Of a stretch of DNA of 64,000 nt, positions 35,786-47,978 are shown piece after piece. The notes beneath the pieces were generated by a model. The model did no database searches and was not told the origin of the DNA. It saw only the letters and a program-made list of their open reading frames with translations. Both the position numbers and the translations under genes were made by a program. Positions within the stretch are counted from its first letter, which is position 1, and each line of letters opens with the position of its first letter. This DNA is from Anthoceros angustus (taxonomy: Eukaryota > Streptophyta > Anthocerotopsida > Anthocerotales > Anthocerotaceae). The stretch lies in NCBI GenBank assembly GCA_010909165.1, contig VJWM01000178.1, positions 248,001-312,000 on the forward strand. Reading direction: 5' to 3'.

Positions 35786-36649
35786 ATCTGCTACCACTCA
35801 CCACCTCCAATGTCCCCGGTCCGCCACCAAATTGCCGCACCGACCCGGCAGCATGGACTGCAGCAACAATCTTGCTCGCTCCCCGACGCAAGCTCCCTGC
35901 CTCCAAAACGGACTGTTGAGAACAATAACGGGGTTCGAGCTGCTCTAACTTGTGGTTCAACAAACGTTTTCACCGGCGGATTGGAGCAGTCGGGAAATGG
36001 AACGAATTTATCCTCTAACTGATGAGAACGAGGCCAGGGAGGGGTAGGTCCCGCCCATGTCGGTCCACACTGCACACCACAGGAAACCCAGCACAGATTT
36101 TATGCAAGAGGATGTAACATCCTTGTCCGGAAAGGTAGACGTACTGGGACAGCTTGAGTTCCATATCGGAAACCCTAGGATGCCAAGAGAAGTAGACAAC
36201 CTTTCTCAAGGGACGTCTGTTACGAGTTCACCAGTCATCAATCTGGTTTGGGCATGCTCTCTCCTGCTTCGAAAGGTTGGGGGGTGCGACGTGGTCTGGC
36301 CCAGTTTCTGGCTCAGTTTAACGCTGAAAGCAAGAACTGGATGCGGGCTTCCTACATAACAGCCTACCTTCAGGCCATCGTCCAGGTTCTGCACTCCATA
36401 ACTTCGGTGTCAAAACGTCTATCACCACTCAATCCTTTGACATGTGTCTGATGCCATGATATCCGTCTATCCAGGCTCACTGTCACCCTTTCCCTTTTAA
36501 GGCACATAGATGTTTCTCGTAGTAAATCAAGGCCTGGGCAGATTTAGGTCTTCGGATCTGCAGATGTGTGTCCGGCTCGTTCAATGAATCTGCTGGTGAG
36601 GCCATTTCAAAACAGCGGAGTGAGAGTTCTTTGAGATGGATGGTCCCAT
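35786..36649. other. Upstream of RPN11; no other gene
   Basis: This is the promoter side of the minus-strand RPN11 gene. Short open frames on both strands have no recognisable content. Confidence 0.5.
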
Positions 36650-39067
36650 CTAGCATGGAGAAACACGTTGCTTTTTTAATGAGATTTGGTTAACCACCTT
36701 TTCAAGAGATGGGGGTCCCCAAAAGCATGGAGAAGCATGTCGCTTCGCACTCCCTTTGGAAAAGGGAGGAAAGGGGCGCCTCGATGTTAGCCGAAGACCT
36801 CGAGAATGATGCGAGATGATTAATGAAAGCAAGTCATACATACATGGCGTTCATGTACAATATTGCATTAAATTAGACCCACCTAATCTTTCACAAAGCG
36901 CTTGCAGGATCGGATGAGGCTTGCCAGGACACCACCAACGGCCTTGAGGAGTGTGGACTACGGACTTCCCTGGGGGGTTAGAAATTAGGTAGGGTTTTGT
37001 TTTTTTTTGTAGGAGTAAAGGATAAAATGAGGCGGAAAAGGGGAAATAAGCATGGGTAGCACTCGGGCACTGAGTATACTCCGGACTCGGAGTGAGGCGT
37101 ACAGGACCTACTATGGTAGGCGCCAGTAGCAGGATAAGTCCGGACCCACTCCAAGACCGAGGCGGGATAAATCGCCCATAAAACTCGAGTTGAGCCGTGG
37201 GAGGCGGACGGGCGCCGCCACGTGGGCAACTCAGTGGAGAAGCAGGCATGCGGTGGCGGACCGTAACCTTGCGAGGCCGTTATAGCGGTATTCACGCCCG
37301 GCGAAGACAGTGCTGGCGGCGTAAGGCGAGTAAGCGGGCGTAAGGTCGAGAATAAGCCATGCGGACCTCGGATTCTCAGGGAAGGCGCCCTCCCGCCCGG
37401 TTACTCCGAAGGAGGCCGGGGAAGGTCATTTATTCGACCTCGAGACAATTCTCGCGATCTCTTGCGCGATCCGGCTCTCTGGCGGTATCTCGTGGGACAC
37501 TCGACGTCTTGGCTCACCGTTGAGGTCGGGCGTGACAGCGGCGAAGAAGGCGCGTGCGGCGGTCTCGACAAGCGGCTCGGCAACCAAGGAGGAGAAGGCG
37601 ATGGCACCCAAAAAGCCAGCGGAAGTTTGGGAGCCATGGAACCTTGTGGGCGCAACATTGTGACCGGCGCTATCCGGACTTTGGGCCACAGCTCCGAGGC
37701 GGAGAATTGGTGCGGGAGTGGCATTTGGATGTGTTCGGATAGTGCGGACATTTGATAGTGTCACTCTGGTCAGGGAGTTCGCCGGAAGATCTTTGGCGGT
37801 CAATAAGGAGGTGCGGTCCAAGAACCTCCGGGAGGACCAAGGCGATGGACCTTGGAGGTCTGAGGCGGCCTACAACCGCCCAAAGGAGGAAGTGGTGCGG
37901 GCCCCTCAAGGCGAAGGGAAGATAGGGCCGACCACGGCGATCTGAGGCACAGGGGCCAACGGACCCTGTGGTTGGGCGATATCCGACTGTTGGGCGGTCG
38001 AGTAAGGCGGTGGCCGGATCATTGTCCTGGAACCTACTCACCAAGGTGGATCACCTTGGTGATAATCTGATAGTATTCACCTTGTGCTGCGGCCAGGAAG
38101 AAGGCGGGGGGAAGGATTATTTTCGCCCGGTTTAGCGAGGCTCAAGCTCGGGGCCAGAAGCCTTCGCCATCAGGCATCCCATACACGATCCATGTATGGG
38201 GGCATTTGACTCCTCAAGGAAGGAGAGCAGGCGCTCGGGAAAGGCCTGGAGGCCTAGGAAGTGGAGGCGGGCAAGGCGGGAGGAGGCCGATCGTCAGCCA
38301 AGCGGACTCGGGAGGAGGGCGGCGGGAGGATTCGGACTCCATCGTGCAGGCGGACCCCTCACCACCCGAAGTATGGGAAGAAATTCCGCCTCCCTCCTCT
38401 GGTGCCCCAGGCGGCCCAGGCGGCCCGAGGCGGCCCAGGCGGCCCGGCCCGCCAGCCACCACTCGGTGAGGCCGCCGGACGAGGAGCCGAAGGCGCAAGA
38501 CCACGGCTGGCAGCACCTCGGTCGGTGCAGTACCCTTCCCGCGGGTGCAAGCGGAGGAAGCGATGGGAGGCGAGAAAGGGCGGCCCGAGGCGGGAGGACA
38601 GCAGCAGCCACACCCCGAGCCCGGTCATGTGCCGGAAGGGGCAAAAGGCTTGCTCCGGACTCCCTCACCTCCTCAGCCCAGGGAGGAAAAGGCGGAGAAG
38701 GAGCTCGCGGCCAAAAGGGCCAAGGAGGAAGCTCGGCTCGGCCTCGGGACCTAAGGGTCTGATTAGGTCCGAGAACCCAGTCGGACTTACTCGGACAGTA
38801 TGGAGGTCCTTGGCGGACCGTGAGATGCCGGCTCCGCTACGGACTTTGTGGGAGCCTCACCGGCGGCCGTGGAAGAAACACGGCGGGTCACAGCTACCGT
38901 CATGGACGGTATGCTCAGTCTGCGGGATGGCGAGAAGACCCGGAGGTAGAAGCCACCGGGCGCATGGTACTCCTCCGGGAGGCGGTTGGAGGAGCCGAGG
39001 CGAGAAGGCCAGCTCGGCCGGATTGAGAAGCGGGAGGCGAGAGGAGGTCTGGTCCATCCGCAGGCCG

Positions 39068-42000
39068 GACCAAATTCCTCCATTTGGAGGCAGTGAGCGA
39101 GACCAAGGAGGCCCAGCGGCGGAGGACCTCTGCGAGGCGTGGCCGGCGAGCGGCCGGGCGCAAGCGAGCAGGCGGGATGGCGGGGCGGCCGTGGACGAGC
39201 CAAGGCTGGAGGCTCGGTGAAGGTGGCCAGGAGGCGGAGGCCACGGCGAGGCCGATCGCGATCACTATCGGCGTGATCGGGCCGGTGGAGGCGGCCGAGA
39301 GCCAGCCAATCGAAGGCGGCGGGAGATGGCGGAGGCGGGCAAGGCGGGAGGAAAAGGCGGAGGCCGGCCGAAATCAGGGGACCTCGAGGCCCGGTACAAG
39401 AGATAGAAGGCGGCGGGAGTTGGAGGGCAGTGAGACACCTTGGAGTTACAACTCCAAGGCAGCGTCAGGCGACAAGGAATTCTCAATGGGAGAATCCGGG
39501 ACTTGGCGAGATAGGCGCCTCGGCTGCACGAAGATGGGCGGGAGGTGGCGGAGCAGCGGACCAACCAGGCCAAAGCTCAGGAGGTGGAGGATCTCGGACT
39601 CGGCTCGGGAGGTGGCAGCGGCGGAGATGGAGGACCGCAAGGAGACTTTGGGCTGCGGCTCAAACTATCATTGAGAGGAATGGTAGTCTGCGGGACATGG
39701 TGGCGGAGCAGCGGCCGGCTAAAGCTCGGCTACATTGGCGGGGAGTCGATGGCGATGGAGCAGGAGGCGGGGCGTCGCCGAGATGGAAAAGGGCACAGGT
39801 GAAGCCCATGATCTGGCCGTGTTGCCCGGATGGGCGGGAGATGGCGGAGTTGACGGAATGGACAAGGAGGCGGAGGCGGCCGTGGACGAGCCAAGGCTGG
39901 GTCAGTGAGGAAGTCGGAAGGAGCAGCTGCGTTATGGCGGGCAAGGCGGAGCGGAAGCGGAGAGTTGGAGCAAGTGGAGCAGCGGCGGGAGGTGGGCAGC
40001 GGGAGATGGAGGACCGCAAGGAGACTTTGGGCTGCGACTCAAACTATCGAGAGGAATGGTAGTCTGCGGGACATGGTGAGCAGCCGAAATAAACTCCGGC
40101 TGTTGGCGGGGAGTCGATGGCGATGGAGCAGGAGGCGGGGCGTCGCCGAGATGGAAAAGGGCTGGGTGAAGCCCATGATCTGCCGTGTTGCCCGGCCGTC
40201 TGGAGGCGGGAGATGGCGGAGTTACGGAATGGACAAGGAGGCGGAGGCGGCGGACAAGAAGCTGCTGATCGGTGAGGAAGTCGGAAGGGCGTTATGGCGG
40301 GCAAGGCGGAGCGGAAGCGGAGAGTTGGAGCAAGTGGAGCAACAAGGAGGCGGGGCGGAGGTGGCCGGCGACCACTGGCGACCTCGCGAGCAACCCGGCT
40401 CCGGCTATCAAACTGGCGGGAGGTGGAGCAACAAGCGGGGCAGGCTCGGCTCCGGAGCATCTATGGCGAAGGAGTATCGGTGCTCGGGCGCGTGGAAGAG
40501 GCAATCCGGCAAGTGGATTCGGACTTTGCCTATTACCACCGAGCTCACGAAGGCGGTAGAGGCCTCTCGGCCGCGCCAATAGGCGGCCTGGAAGGCTCGG
40601 AGGGAAGAAGGGAGGCGGCGGAGTTGGAGGGCTGAGACACCTTGGAGTTACAACTCCAAGGAGCGTCGGGCGACAAGGAATTCTCAATGGGAGAATCCGG
40701 GACTTGACGGGAGATAGGCGCCTCCGGCTCTGCACGAAGATGGGCGGGAGGTGGCGGAGCAGGAGGCGGAGAAGCTCGCAGGTGGAGGATCTCGGACTCG
40801 GCTCGGGAGGTGGAGCGGCGGGAGATGGAGGACCGCAAGGAGACTTTGGGCTGCGACTCAAACTATCGTGAGAGGAATGGTAGTCTGCGGGACATGGTGG
40901 CGGAGCAGCGGAGGCGGCCGGCTCCGGCTCTGGCGGCCAGTCGATGGCGATGGAGCAGGAGGCGGGGCGTCGCCGAGATGGAAAAGGGCACAGGTGAAGC
41001 CCATGATCTGCCGTGTTGCCCGGCCGTCTGGAGGCGGGAGATGGCGGAGCGACGAGAATGGACAAGGAGGCGGGGCGGCGGACAAAAGCTGATCGGTGAG
41101 GAAGTCGGAAGGAGCAGCTGCGTTATGGCTGGCGGAGCAGGAAGCGGAGAGTTGGAGCAAGTGGAGCAACGGCGGCAGCTGCGGGAGGTGGCCGGCGACC
41201 ACTGGCGACCTCGCGAGGCGGCCGGCTCCGGCTATCAACTGGCGGGAGGTGGAGCAACAAGCGGGGCAGGCTCGGCTCCGGAGCATCTATGGCGAAGGAG
41301 TATCGGGGCACACGTGGAAGAGGCAATCCGGCAAGTGGATTCGGACTTTGCCTATTACCACCGAGCTCCACAGGCGGTAGAGGCCGCGCCAATAGGCGGG
41401 CCTGGAAGGCTCGGAGGGAAGAAGGGCAGCGGCCACAGGGACCCTAGGGGCCTGTTTGGCAACAGCGGCGAAGGAGGAGCCCAGGAGGCGGGCCTTGGCG
41501 GACCCCAAGGTAAGTTCACCACCACCCGATCCGTAGGGGGTGAGGGCACGGCGGGGGTGGCCGGACCAAATTTTGGAGGAGCAGTGAGCAGACCAAGGAG
41601 GCGGAGGCGGGGCGGAGGACCTCTGAGGCGGGGCGTAGCGGCGCGAGGGCCGGCGAGCAGGCGGGATGGCGGGGCGGGCTGGACGAGCCAAGGCTGGAGG
41701 CTCGGTGAAGGTGGCCAGGAGGCGGAGGCCCAGCGGGCCGATCGCGATCACTATCGGCGTGATCGGGCCGGTGGAGGCGGCCGAGAGCCAGCCAATCTCA
41801 AAGAGGCGGTGGCAGAACAAGCACGGACAAGCCGGGCGGCTCTGAGCCGGCCGAAATCAGGGGACCTCGGCCTTGTACAAGAGATAGAAGGGAGGCGGCG
41901 GAGTTGGAGGGCAGTAAGGACACCTTGGAGTTACAACTCCAAGGAGCGTCGGGCGACAAGGAATTCTCAATGGGAGAATCCGGGACTTGACGGGAGATAG

Positions 42001-42860
42001 GCGCCTCCGGCTCTGCACGAAGATGGGCGGGAGGTGGCGGAGCAGGAGGCGGAGAAGCTCGCAGGTGGAGGATCTCGGACTCGGCTCGGGAGGTGGAGCG
42101 GCGGGAGATGGAGGACCGCAAGGAGACTTTGGGCTGCGACTCAAACTATCGTGAGAGGAATGGTAGTCTGCGGGACATGGTGGCGGAGCAGCGGTAAGCG
42201 GCTCCGGCTCTGGCGGCCAGTCGATGGCGATGGAGCAGGAGGCGGGGCGTCGCCGAGATGGAAAAGGGCACAGGTGAAGCCCATGATCTGCCGTGTTGCC
42301 CGGCCGTCTGGAGGCGGGAGATGGCGGAGCGACGAGAATGGACAAGGAGGCGGGGCGGCGGACAAAAGCTGATCGGTGAGGAAGTCGGAAGGAGCAGCTG
42401 CGTTATGGCTGGCGGAGCAGGAAGCGGAGAGTTGGAGCAAGTGGAGCAACGGCGGCAGCTGCGGGAGGTGGCCGGCGACCACTGGCGACCTCGCGAGGCG
42501 GCCGGCTCCGGCTATCAACTGGCGGGAGGTGGAGCAACAAGCGGGGCAGGCTCGGCTCCGGAGCATCTATGGCGAAGGAGTATCGGGGCACACGTGGAAG
42601 AGGCAATCCGGCAAGTGGATTCGGACTTTGCCTATTACCACCGAGCTCTGAGGCGGTAGAGGCCGCGCCAATAGGCGGGCCTGGAAGGCTCGGAGGGAAG
42701 AAGGGCAGCGGCCACAGGACCCTAGGGGCCTGTTTGGGACAGCAGCGAAGGAGGAGCCCAGGAGGCGGGGCGGCGGACCCCAAGGTAAGTTCACCACCAC
42801 CCGATCCGGTGAGGGGCTGCAGTGCAGGGGAGCCAACCGGACCAAGACAAGGGTCGGGGT
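39068..42860 (+). repeat. Tandem modules inside the GC-rich block
   Basis: Two kinds of module alternate. Module P (about 39068-39436 and 41567-41915) contains GACGAGCCAAGGCTGGAGGC and CGATCGCGATCACTATCGGC. Module Q starts CTTGGAGTTACAACTCCAAG at 39439, 40641 and 41924, giving periods of about 1202 and 1283 bases. The order is P-Q-Q-P-Q. The last two Q copies are nearly identical over about 900 bases. Q1 is more diverged and longer. Translated fragments from different frames (REVERREMEDRKETLG, NGSLRDMVAEQ, HVEEAIRQVDSDFAYYHRA) read like one coiled-coil protein with many frame breaks. Confidence 0.75.
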
Positions 42861-43334
42861 AAGGAGGAGGACCTAGCGATCTGAGGTCCACGGGAAGGGT
42901 CGGAGTTTGGAGATCGGACCCGGTAATATCTGGACCACGAGGTCCGAACCCGAGCAGGCGGACCCGGCCGGTCGGACTCGGGAAATAAACGGACCCTTGG
43001 GTTCGGGGCTCGGAGTCGAGCCGGACCTCGAGGTCGGACTCGGCGATGAGGAGTCCCCGACTTACGCTAGGGGTGACAGGTGGCCCCAGGAGAGGACCAG
43101 GAAGGCGAGGAGGATGACGTTGTGTAGCGGTCGTCGGGGCCTTGATGCGGCGGATTCGGGAGAAGGAGGGTCCGCCTCGCGGATCATCCGATTAGGGTCG
43201 CAATTGTCGAGGCGGAGATTGGACCACCAATCCCAAGGCGGAACCGGGACCTTCCAGCCAGCCGGCGAAGGAGATAGGAGGAGGAAATAGGATGGTAGGC
43301 GGCGATTAGGGCATCTTGGTGGCCGTCGGCTCGA

Positions 43335-43400
43335 ATAGGGGTGTAATAAAGGCGCCGACCTAGGCGTAGTATAAGAGGGGCTGCCACAGATAAATCATCT
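43335..43400 (+). promoter_or_regulatory. Possible LTR-like core promoter and polyadenylation signal
   Basis: GTGTAATAAAGG is followed about 30 bases later by AGTATAAGAGGGGCTGCC, a TATA-like box. This pairing is usual in plant LTRs. No matching second LTR was identified, so the call is tentative. Confidence 0.3.
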
Positions 43401-45539
43401 TTTCCTTGGTGTTGATGCGCGTTCTTGCGGACCTGTGTCTTCACGATAACGTGAGTCTGAGTCAGGCGAGCACGGCGGCAGGAGGATCGATCGAGGTCAC
43501 GGTGGACCTAACGTGTTGTGGTGTGTGCGGGGAGTGGCGGGGACCCGTGCTCGTCGAGCCGCGACAGCCGAGCGGACGGCGTGTGGCCGGAGGGACTTGA
43601 GGCGTCTGGGGAGGCCAGTGGAGCAGCGGAGGAGGTCGGGCTGTAACCAGCGTCTTCCCTTAAGGCGATAAGTGTAGTGTGAGAGGTGGACGAGAGGTGT
43701 GAGAGCGAGCAGGAGCGGAGCAGACACAGGTCCTTAAGCGTTTGGCCATACCGGCTGTGCGGTGTTGTCGCGAGTAGTTAGGCGTGAACTAAGGGGTGTG
43801 CGTTAGGGGCGGACGTAAAGTAAGGCAATCGCTGGCGCGCAAGAGTCATTCCCTTGGGAACGAACTCCTTCCTACAACGATATGGGATTGTGCGCGCCCG
43901 GCTGGCCGTCAGCAAAAGTCGCGCCACAAGGAGCAAACGGGATGAGGCTCGCCAGGACACCACCAATGGCCTTGAGCTCCTCGAGGATAACACGTCTAAG
44001 ATGGTATTAAAGAAGGCATTTTCGAGATGTTCAAGTGTAAGACCACTCACTCCGGGTGGGTTTCTTGGCATGCCTTGACACCAAACACCACGGATTCGCA
44101 ACCCCCGACACCACGGATTTGCAACTCCCTTGCGTGACAGTGCCAAATTGAAGGGTTCAAAGTGCTAGTGGAGAAGAGTGCAAACTATCTAAGTGAGAAG
44201 GAGTCGTGTTCGTTGCTTCTATGGCAGGTCCTATCGCCCTACTAAAAATCTTTGTCTCAATTATAATTATTGTTGTAATTTTTTTTGTTACACTTCTAAA
44301 TTGCATCATGCTCGAGAGGCTTGGTATTTGTTATACCAAATTGCATCAATGCTCCAGAGGCTTGGTATTTGTTACACCAAATTGCATCATGCTCGAGCCT
44401 TGGCTATTACACTTCCAAATTGCAATATGCTCCAAAGGAGTCCCCAATCTCTCCTTCCATGCTCTTCATTACACCTCTATAGACAACTATTTGTTTATGT
44501 TGCCTACATCAGAATTGCAATATGACTATATCATGGAGCCCCCTCTCTTTCCTCCCACCCTCTCTCATTCCTCTCACCTTACCCTCTCCATTACACCCCC
44601 ATTATTAGTTTATGTTGCCCACACCAGAATTACAACATCAGTGTAACATGGAACTGCAACTCTCACTCTCAACTCTCACCTCTCCCCCTTTGTTTTTGGG
44701 TGGATGGGTTTTTTCCATCTCTTTTTTCTAATAAAGTCTTCTTTTCCACTCTCACCTCTCACCACAACCTCATAACTACACCATTTTTTGGCTTCAATTT
44801 TTTTTTACTTGTCCACATGTCATGCCATCATTCTATCCCTTGGTCTCTAACATAACTTCTAACCCTTGGTCTTACCCAGGTACTCCAACATAACTTCTAC
44901 CCCCTTAGTCTTACCCAGATACTCCAACTTCTAACCCTTGGTCTTACCCAAACACTCCAACATAACTTCTACCCCTTGCTCCTAACCAAGTACTCCTAAA
45001 CGTATTTCATTATATTATATTATATAATTAATAACGTAATATATTTTATTCTTATTACATATTATATTAAGGTATAAATTACCTTTCAATCATTCCACCA
45101 ATGCTACACATTTAGATTGAGCACCTCAATACTCACCACGTTGCCATCATTCTACCCCTTTGGTCTCTACCATAACTTTTAATCCTTGGTCTTACCCAGG
45201 CAGTCCAAAGTAACTTCTACCCCTTACCCCTTACCAAGTACTCCTAAACATGGTTAGAAATACAACTCCTTCTCTCCTCACCTCTATGTCCAAGCTCCCA
45301 AATGTGAATTCTTGCAAGAACGTCTAGAGTATTTAGGGCAATGTTATACGCTATAATATAATATGTATCAATAATTTCATATAATATTTATTAATAATTA
45401 CAAATTATATAAAGGTATAAATTACTTATCAATTACGTTATATTAAGGTATGAATTATTTATCAATCAGGCCATCAATGCTGGATGTTAAAATTTACCAT
45501 CAATACTAACCGTTCAATTTTAGCACGCATCAATACTCA

Positions 45540-45785
45540 CTGGGAGCAGGGACAGGAGCGGGAAGCCAGGGCGTGGAGTGGAAGCTTTAGCACGCATCAA
45601 TACTCACTGGGAGCGGGGACAGGAGCGGGAAGCCAGGGCGTGGAGTGGAAGCGGGGGAGAAAGAAAGGGAGGGGAGAGAGGAAGCAAGAGAGGCCATGGA
45701 AAAGGGGAGCAAGAGAGAAGGAGCACAAGAGGGAGAGCAAGAGAGGGGAGCAAGAGAATGACAAAAGAGGGGAAAAGAGGGTACA
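45540..45785 (+). repeat. Purine-rich low-complexity tract (also at 48715-48955, 50730-50875 and 52392-52535)
   Basis: Runs of GGGAGC, GAGCAAGAGAG and GGAGGGGAGG with almost no pyrimidine on the plus strand. Each of the four AT-rich units carries one. Open frames through them are only repeats of Glu, Arg, Gly and Lys, so I do not call them genes. Confidence 0.85.
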
Positions 45786-46206
45786 TAATTGATAATTATA
45801 AAAATATGATAAATCAATAAAAATATTATTAAGATCAAGATTCACAATGACAAATAAGAATGTTGTTAATTCACCTCACCAATCTTAACTATCCGGGATG
45901 TATGGTTTCACAGGGGGTTCCTCTAAGCCCCGAACTATGCATGTCACCTCAACCCACTATGTCCCACATATGATCGTGTCCATGCCATGATTCGTTGGGT
46001 TTTCTTTGCCACGTGCCCAACTGTTGACCCATCTACTACAATCGAACCCGCATCAGCCACTCGGTAGTGTCGATTCTCTAGTCTGTCTTTGTGTAGTAAT
46101 CTTTTACTAGTCTTCATGAGTGTTGTGTAGCACACGCTTCACTTCTCTATGCATGCGATCCATATTAGATATAGTGTAACAAAGCTATGTACAACCATTA
46201 TATGCA

Positions 46207-46295
46207 TTTATTAGCCAGAAAGGGCCAACCTCTTAAAAATGGTTAAATTAGGTTCGAAACCACGCATCTCTAAAGAGTTCTCCTCTAGGCAGCTC
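46207..46295 (+). repeat. tRNA-like box A/box B pair, SINE-like module (copy 1 of 4)
   Basis: TTAGCCAGAAAGGG resembles an RNA polymerase III box A. GGTTCGAAACC at 46251-46261 matches box B exactly (GGTTCGANNCC), with about 40 bases between them, as in tRNA-derived SINEs. Related copies start near 49408, 50900 and 52560; in the last two, box B is altered to GGTTCGACTTATAACC. Confidence 0.45.
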
Positions 46296-46725
46296 CTCGC
46301 AAGTTGCACCCTTCTCTTCTCTCCGGGGAGTTGTATATACGAACGGTCAGGCGGCTAGTGAATAGAGCATTCCCACCAATGGGTCACCACCTCCAAAAGC
46401 TCTTGCTAATTTTAGGAAAGATGTTGTATTGTCGAGTTACACTTGACCTCATGCGAGAATCATTGAAGAAAATGTTGTTCTTTTAAGGGCTCGTCAACCT
46501 TAGATTAATTGAAGTAAGCTTCCAACAAGTTTTCAACTCATTAACAATGGACTTTTTATGTAATATTGCTTGGGTATCTAAGTAACCTCAACTTGAAATC
46601 ATCACAAGAGATAAAATATTTTTGAGGTCTATATATGGGCTTCTTGGCTTCATTATATTTATGCCTCAAGTATGTGTTCGATTCTTTGTAAAAGTTGTTT
46701 CATTCTTTAACAAGTTTAACGAGAT

Positions 46726-46960
46726 GGCATTTTCACAAACACGGATATCTTGGAAGTTAGTGTTAGTGATGATTATGCTTGCTATTGGGATTTGGAAAGA
46801 TGACGCGATTGCGCGTAACATGGATGACCTATATTGACAAAGATTATTGTAATGAGGCAATTATCATGACCTTTGCAAAGGAGAAGGACGGATTATGAGA
46901 GCCACCCTTTCAACCCTAGCGCCACATGCATTCTACATGGCTCGGGACCAAATGAATTTG
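46726..46960 (+). pseudogene. Frame-broken copy of the small secreted-peptide frame (first)
   Basis: Matches 49942-50187 base for base over long runs, but lacks single bases or CAG-like triplets at several points. The signal peptide ends differently (MLAIGIWKDDAIARN) and the frame stops after NMDDLY, before any cysteine. Confidence 0.6.
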
Positions 46961-47571
46961 TGATGTGATGAAGCATTCATACTTTTCTCACGTGTGGCAA
47001 ATTGCGTTATAGCACGTGTGGGAGGCGTACATCTCAAAATGTTATAATTATTGTTGTAATTTTTTTTGTTACACTTCTAAATTGCATCATGCTCGAGAGG
47101 CTTGGTATTTGTTATACCAAATTGCATCAATGCTCCAGAGGCTTGGTATTTGTTACACCAAATTGCATCATGCTCCGGAGCCTTGGCTTGTTACACTTCC
47201 AAATTGCAATATGCTCCAGTGGAGTCCCCAATCTCTCCTTCCATGCTCTTCATTACACCTCTATAGACAACTATTTGTTTATGTTGCCTACATCAGAATT
47301 GCAATATGACTATATCATGGAGCCCCCTCTCTTTCCTCCCACCCTCTCTCATTCCTCTCACCTTACCCTCTCCATTACACCCCCATTATTAGTTTATGTT
47401 GCCCACACCAGAATTACAACATCAGTGTAACATGGAACTGCAACTCTCACTCTCAACTCTCACCTCTCCCCCTTTGTTTTTGGGTGGATGGGTTTTTTCC
47501 ATCTCTTTTTTCTAATAAAGTCTTCTTTTCCACTCTCACCTCTCACCACAACCTCATAACTACACCATTTT

Positions 47572-47978
47572 TGGCTTCATTATATTTATGCCTCAAGTAT
47601 GTGTTCGATTCTTTGTAAAAGTTGTTTCATTCTTTAACAAGTTTAACGAGATGGCATTTTCACAAACACGGATATCTTGGAAGTTAGTGTTAGTGATGAT
47701 TATGCTTGCTATTGGGATTTGGAAAGATGACGCGATTGCGCGTAACATGGATGACCTATATTGACAAAGATTATTGTAATGAGGCAATTATCATGACCTT
47801 TGCAAAGGAGAAGGACGGATTATGAGAGCCACCCTTTCAACCCTAGCGCCACATGCATTCTACATGGCTCGGGACCAAATGAATTTGTGATGTGATGAAG
47901 CATTCATACTTTTCTCACGTGTGGCAAATTGCGTTATAGCACGTGTGGGAGGCGTACATCTCAAAATGTTATAATTAT
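47572..47978 (+). repeat. Internal extra copy of the unit tail inside A2
   Basis: This segment is close to identical to 46648-47050. Its left junction shares TTTTTGGCTTCA with the sequence it interrupts, so a microhomology-driven template switch or an assembly join at that site would explain it. The small peptide frame within it is broken as in A1. Confidence 0.8.
47655..47890 (+). pseudogene. Frame-broken copy of the small secreted-peptide frame (second)
   Basis: Identical in its disabling changes to the copy at 46726-46960, so it descends from that version and not from the open one at 49942. Confidence 0.6.

Larger units (their letters stand above)
36650..44190. mobile_element. GC- and purine-rich retroelement-like block, decayed
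   Basis: About 7.5 kb with composition unlike the genes around it: the plus strand is packed with GGCGG, GGAGG and GGCGGGAG strings. Related sequence flanks it on both sides: GCTTGCCAGGACACCACCAA at about 36919 and GCTCGCCAGGACACCACCAA at about 43947. The interior is made of tandem modules (39068-42860). A stretch near 43330-43400 has AATAAA and GTATAAGAGGGG, like an LTR polyadenylation or promoter unit. No reverse transcriptase, integrase or protease motif could be read in any frame. I therefore think of a non-autonomous LTR-type element or a nest of fragments, but ends, target-site duplication and primer-binding site are not established. Confidence 0.45.
44261..47041 (+). repeat. AT-rich duplication, unit A1 (about 2.78 kb)
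   Basis: A1 begins TTATAATTATTGTTGTAATT and ends where the same start recurs at 47042. Its contents, in order, are a pyrimidine-rich part and a very AT-rich part (about 45000-45100, 45350-45480). A purine-rich GGAGC/GAGAG tract (45540-45780) and a tRNA-like A/B-box pair (46210-46261) follow, then a frame-broken copy of a small secreted-peptide frame (46720-46840). It is repeated as A2 with many small indels. No transposase was recognised. Confidence 0.85.

Noticed and set aside
38261-39220. 319-codon plus-strand frame in the GC-rich block
   Set aside because: The composition is the GGCGG repeat in translation, the frame is not kept in the repeated copy at 41567-41800, and overlapping frames of similar size exist on both strands.
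40810-42000. 396-codon plus-strand frame across modules Q and P
   Set aside because: It runs through repeat boundaries and changes ancestral frame several times. It is better explained by the decayed tandem array than by a gene.
45484-45820. Glu/Arg/Lys-rich frames in the purine tracts
   Set aside because: They are translations of a GAGAGC-type simple repeat; length and frame vary between copies.
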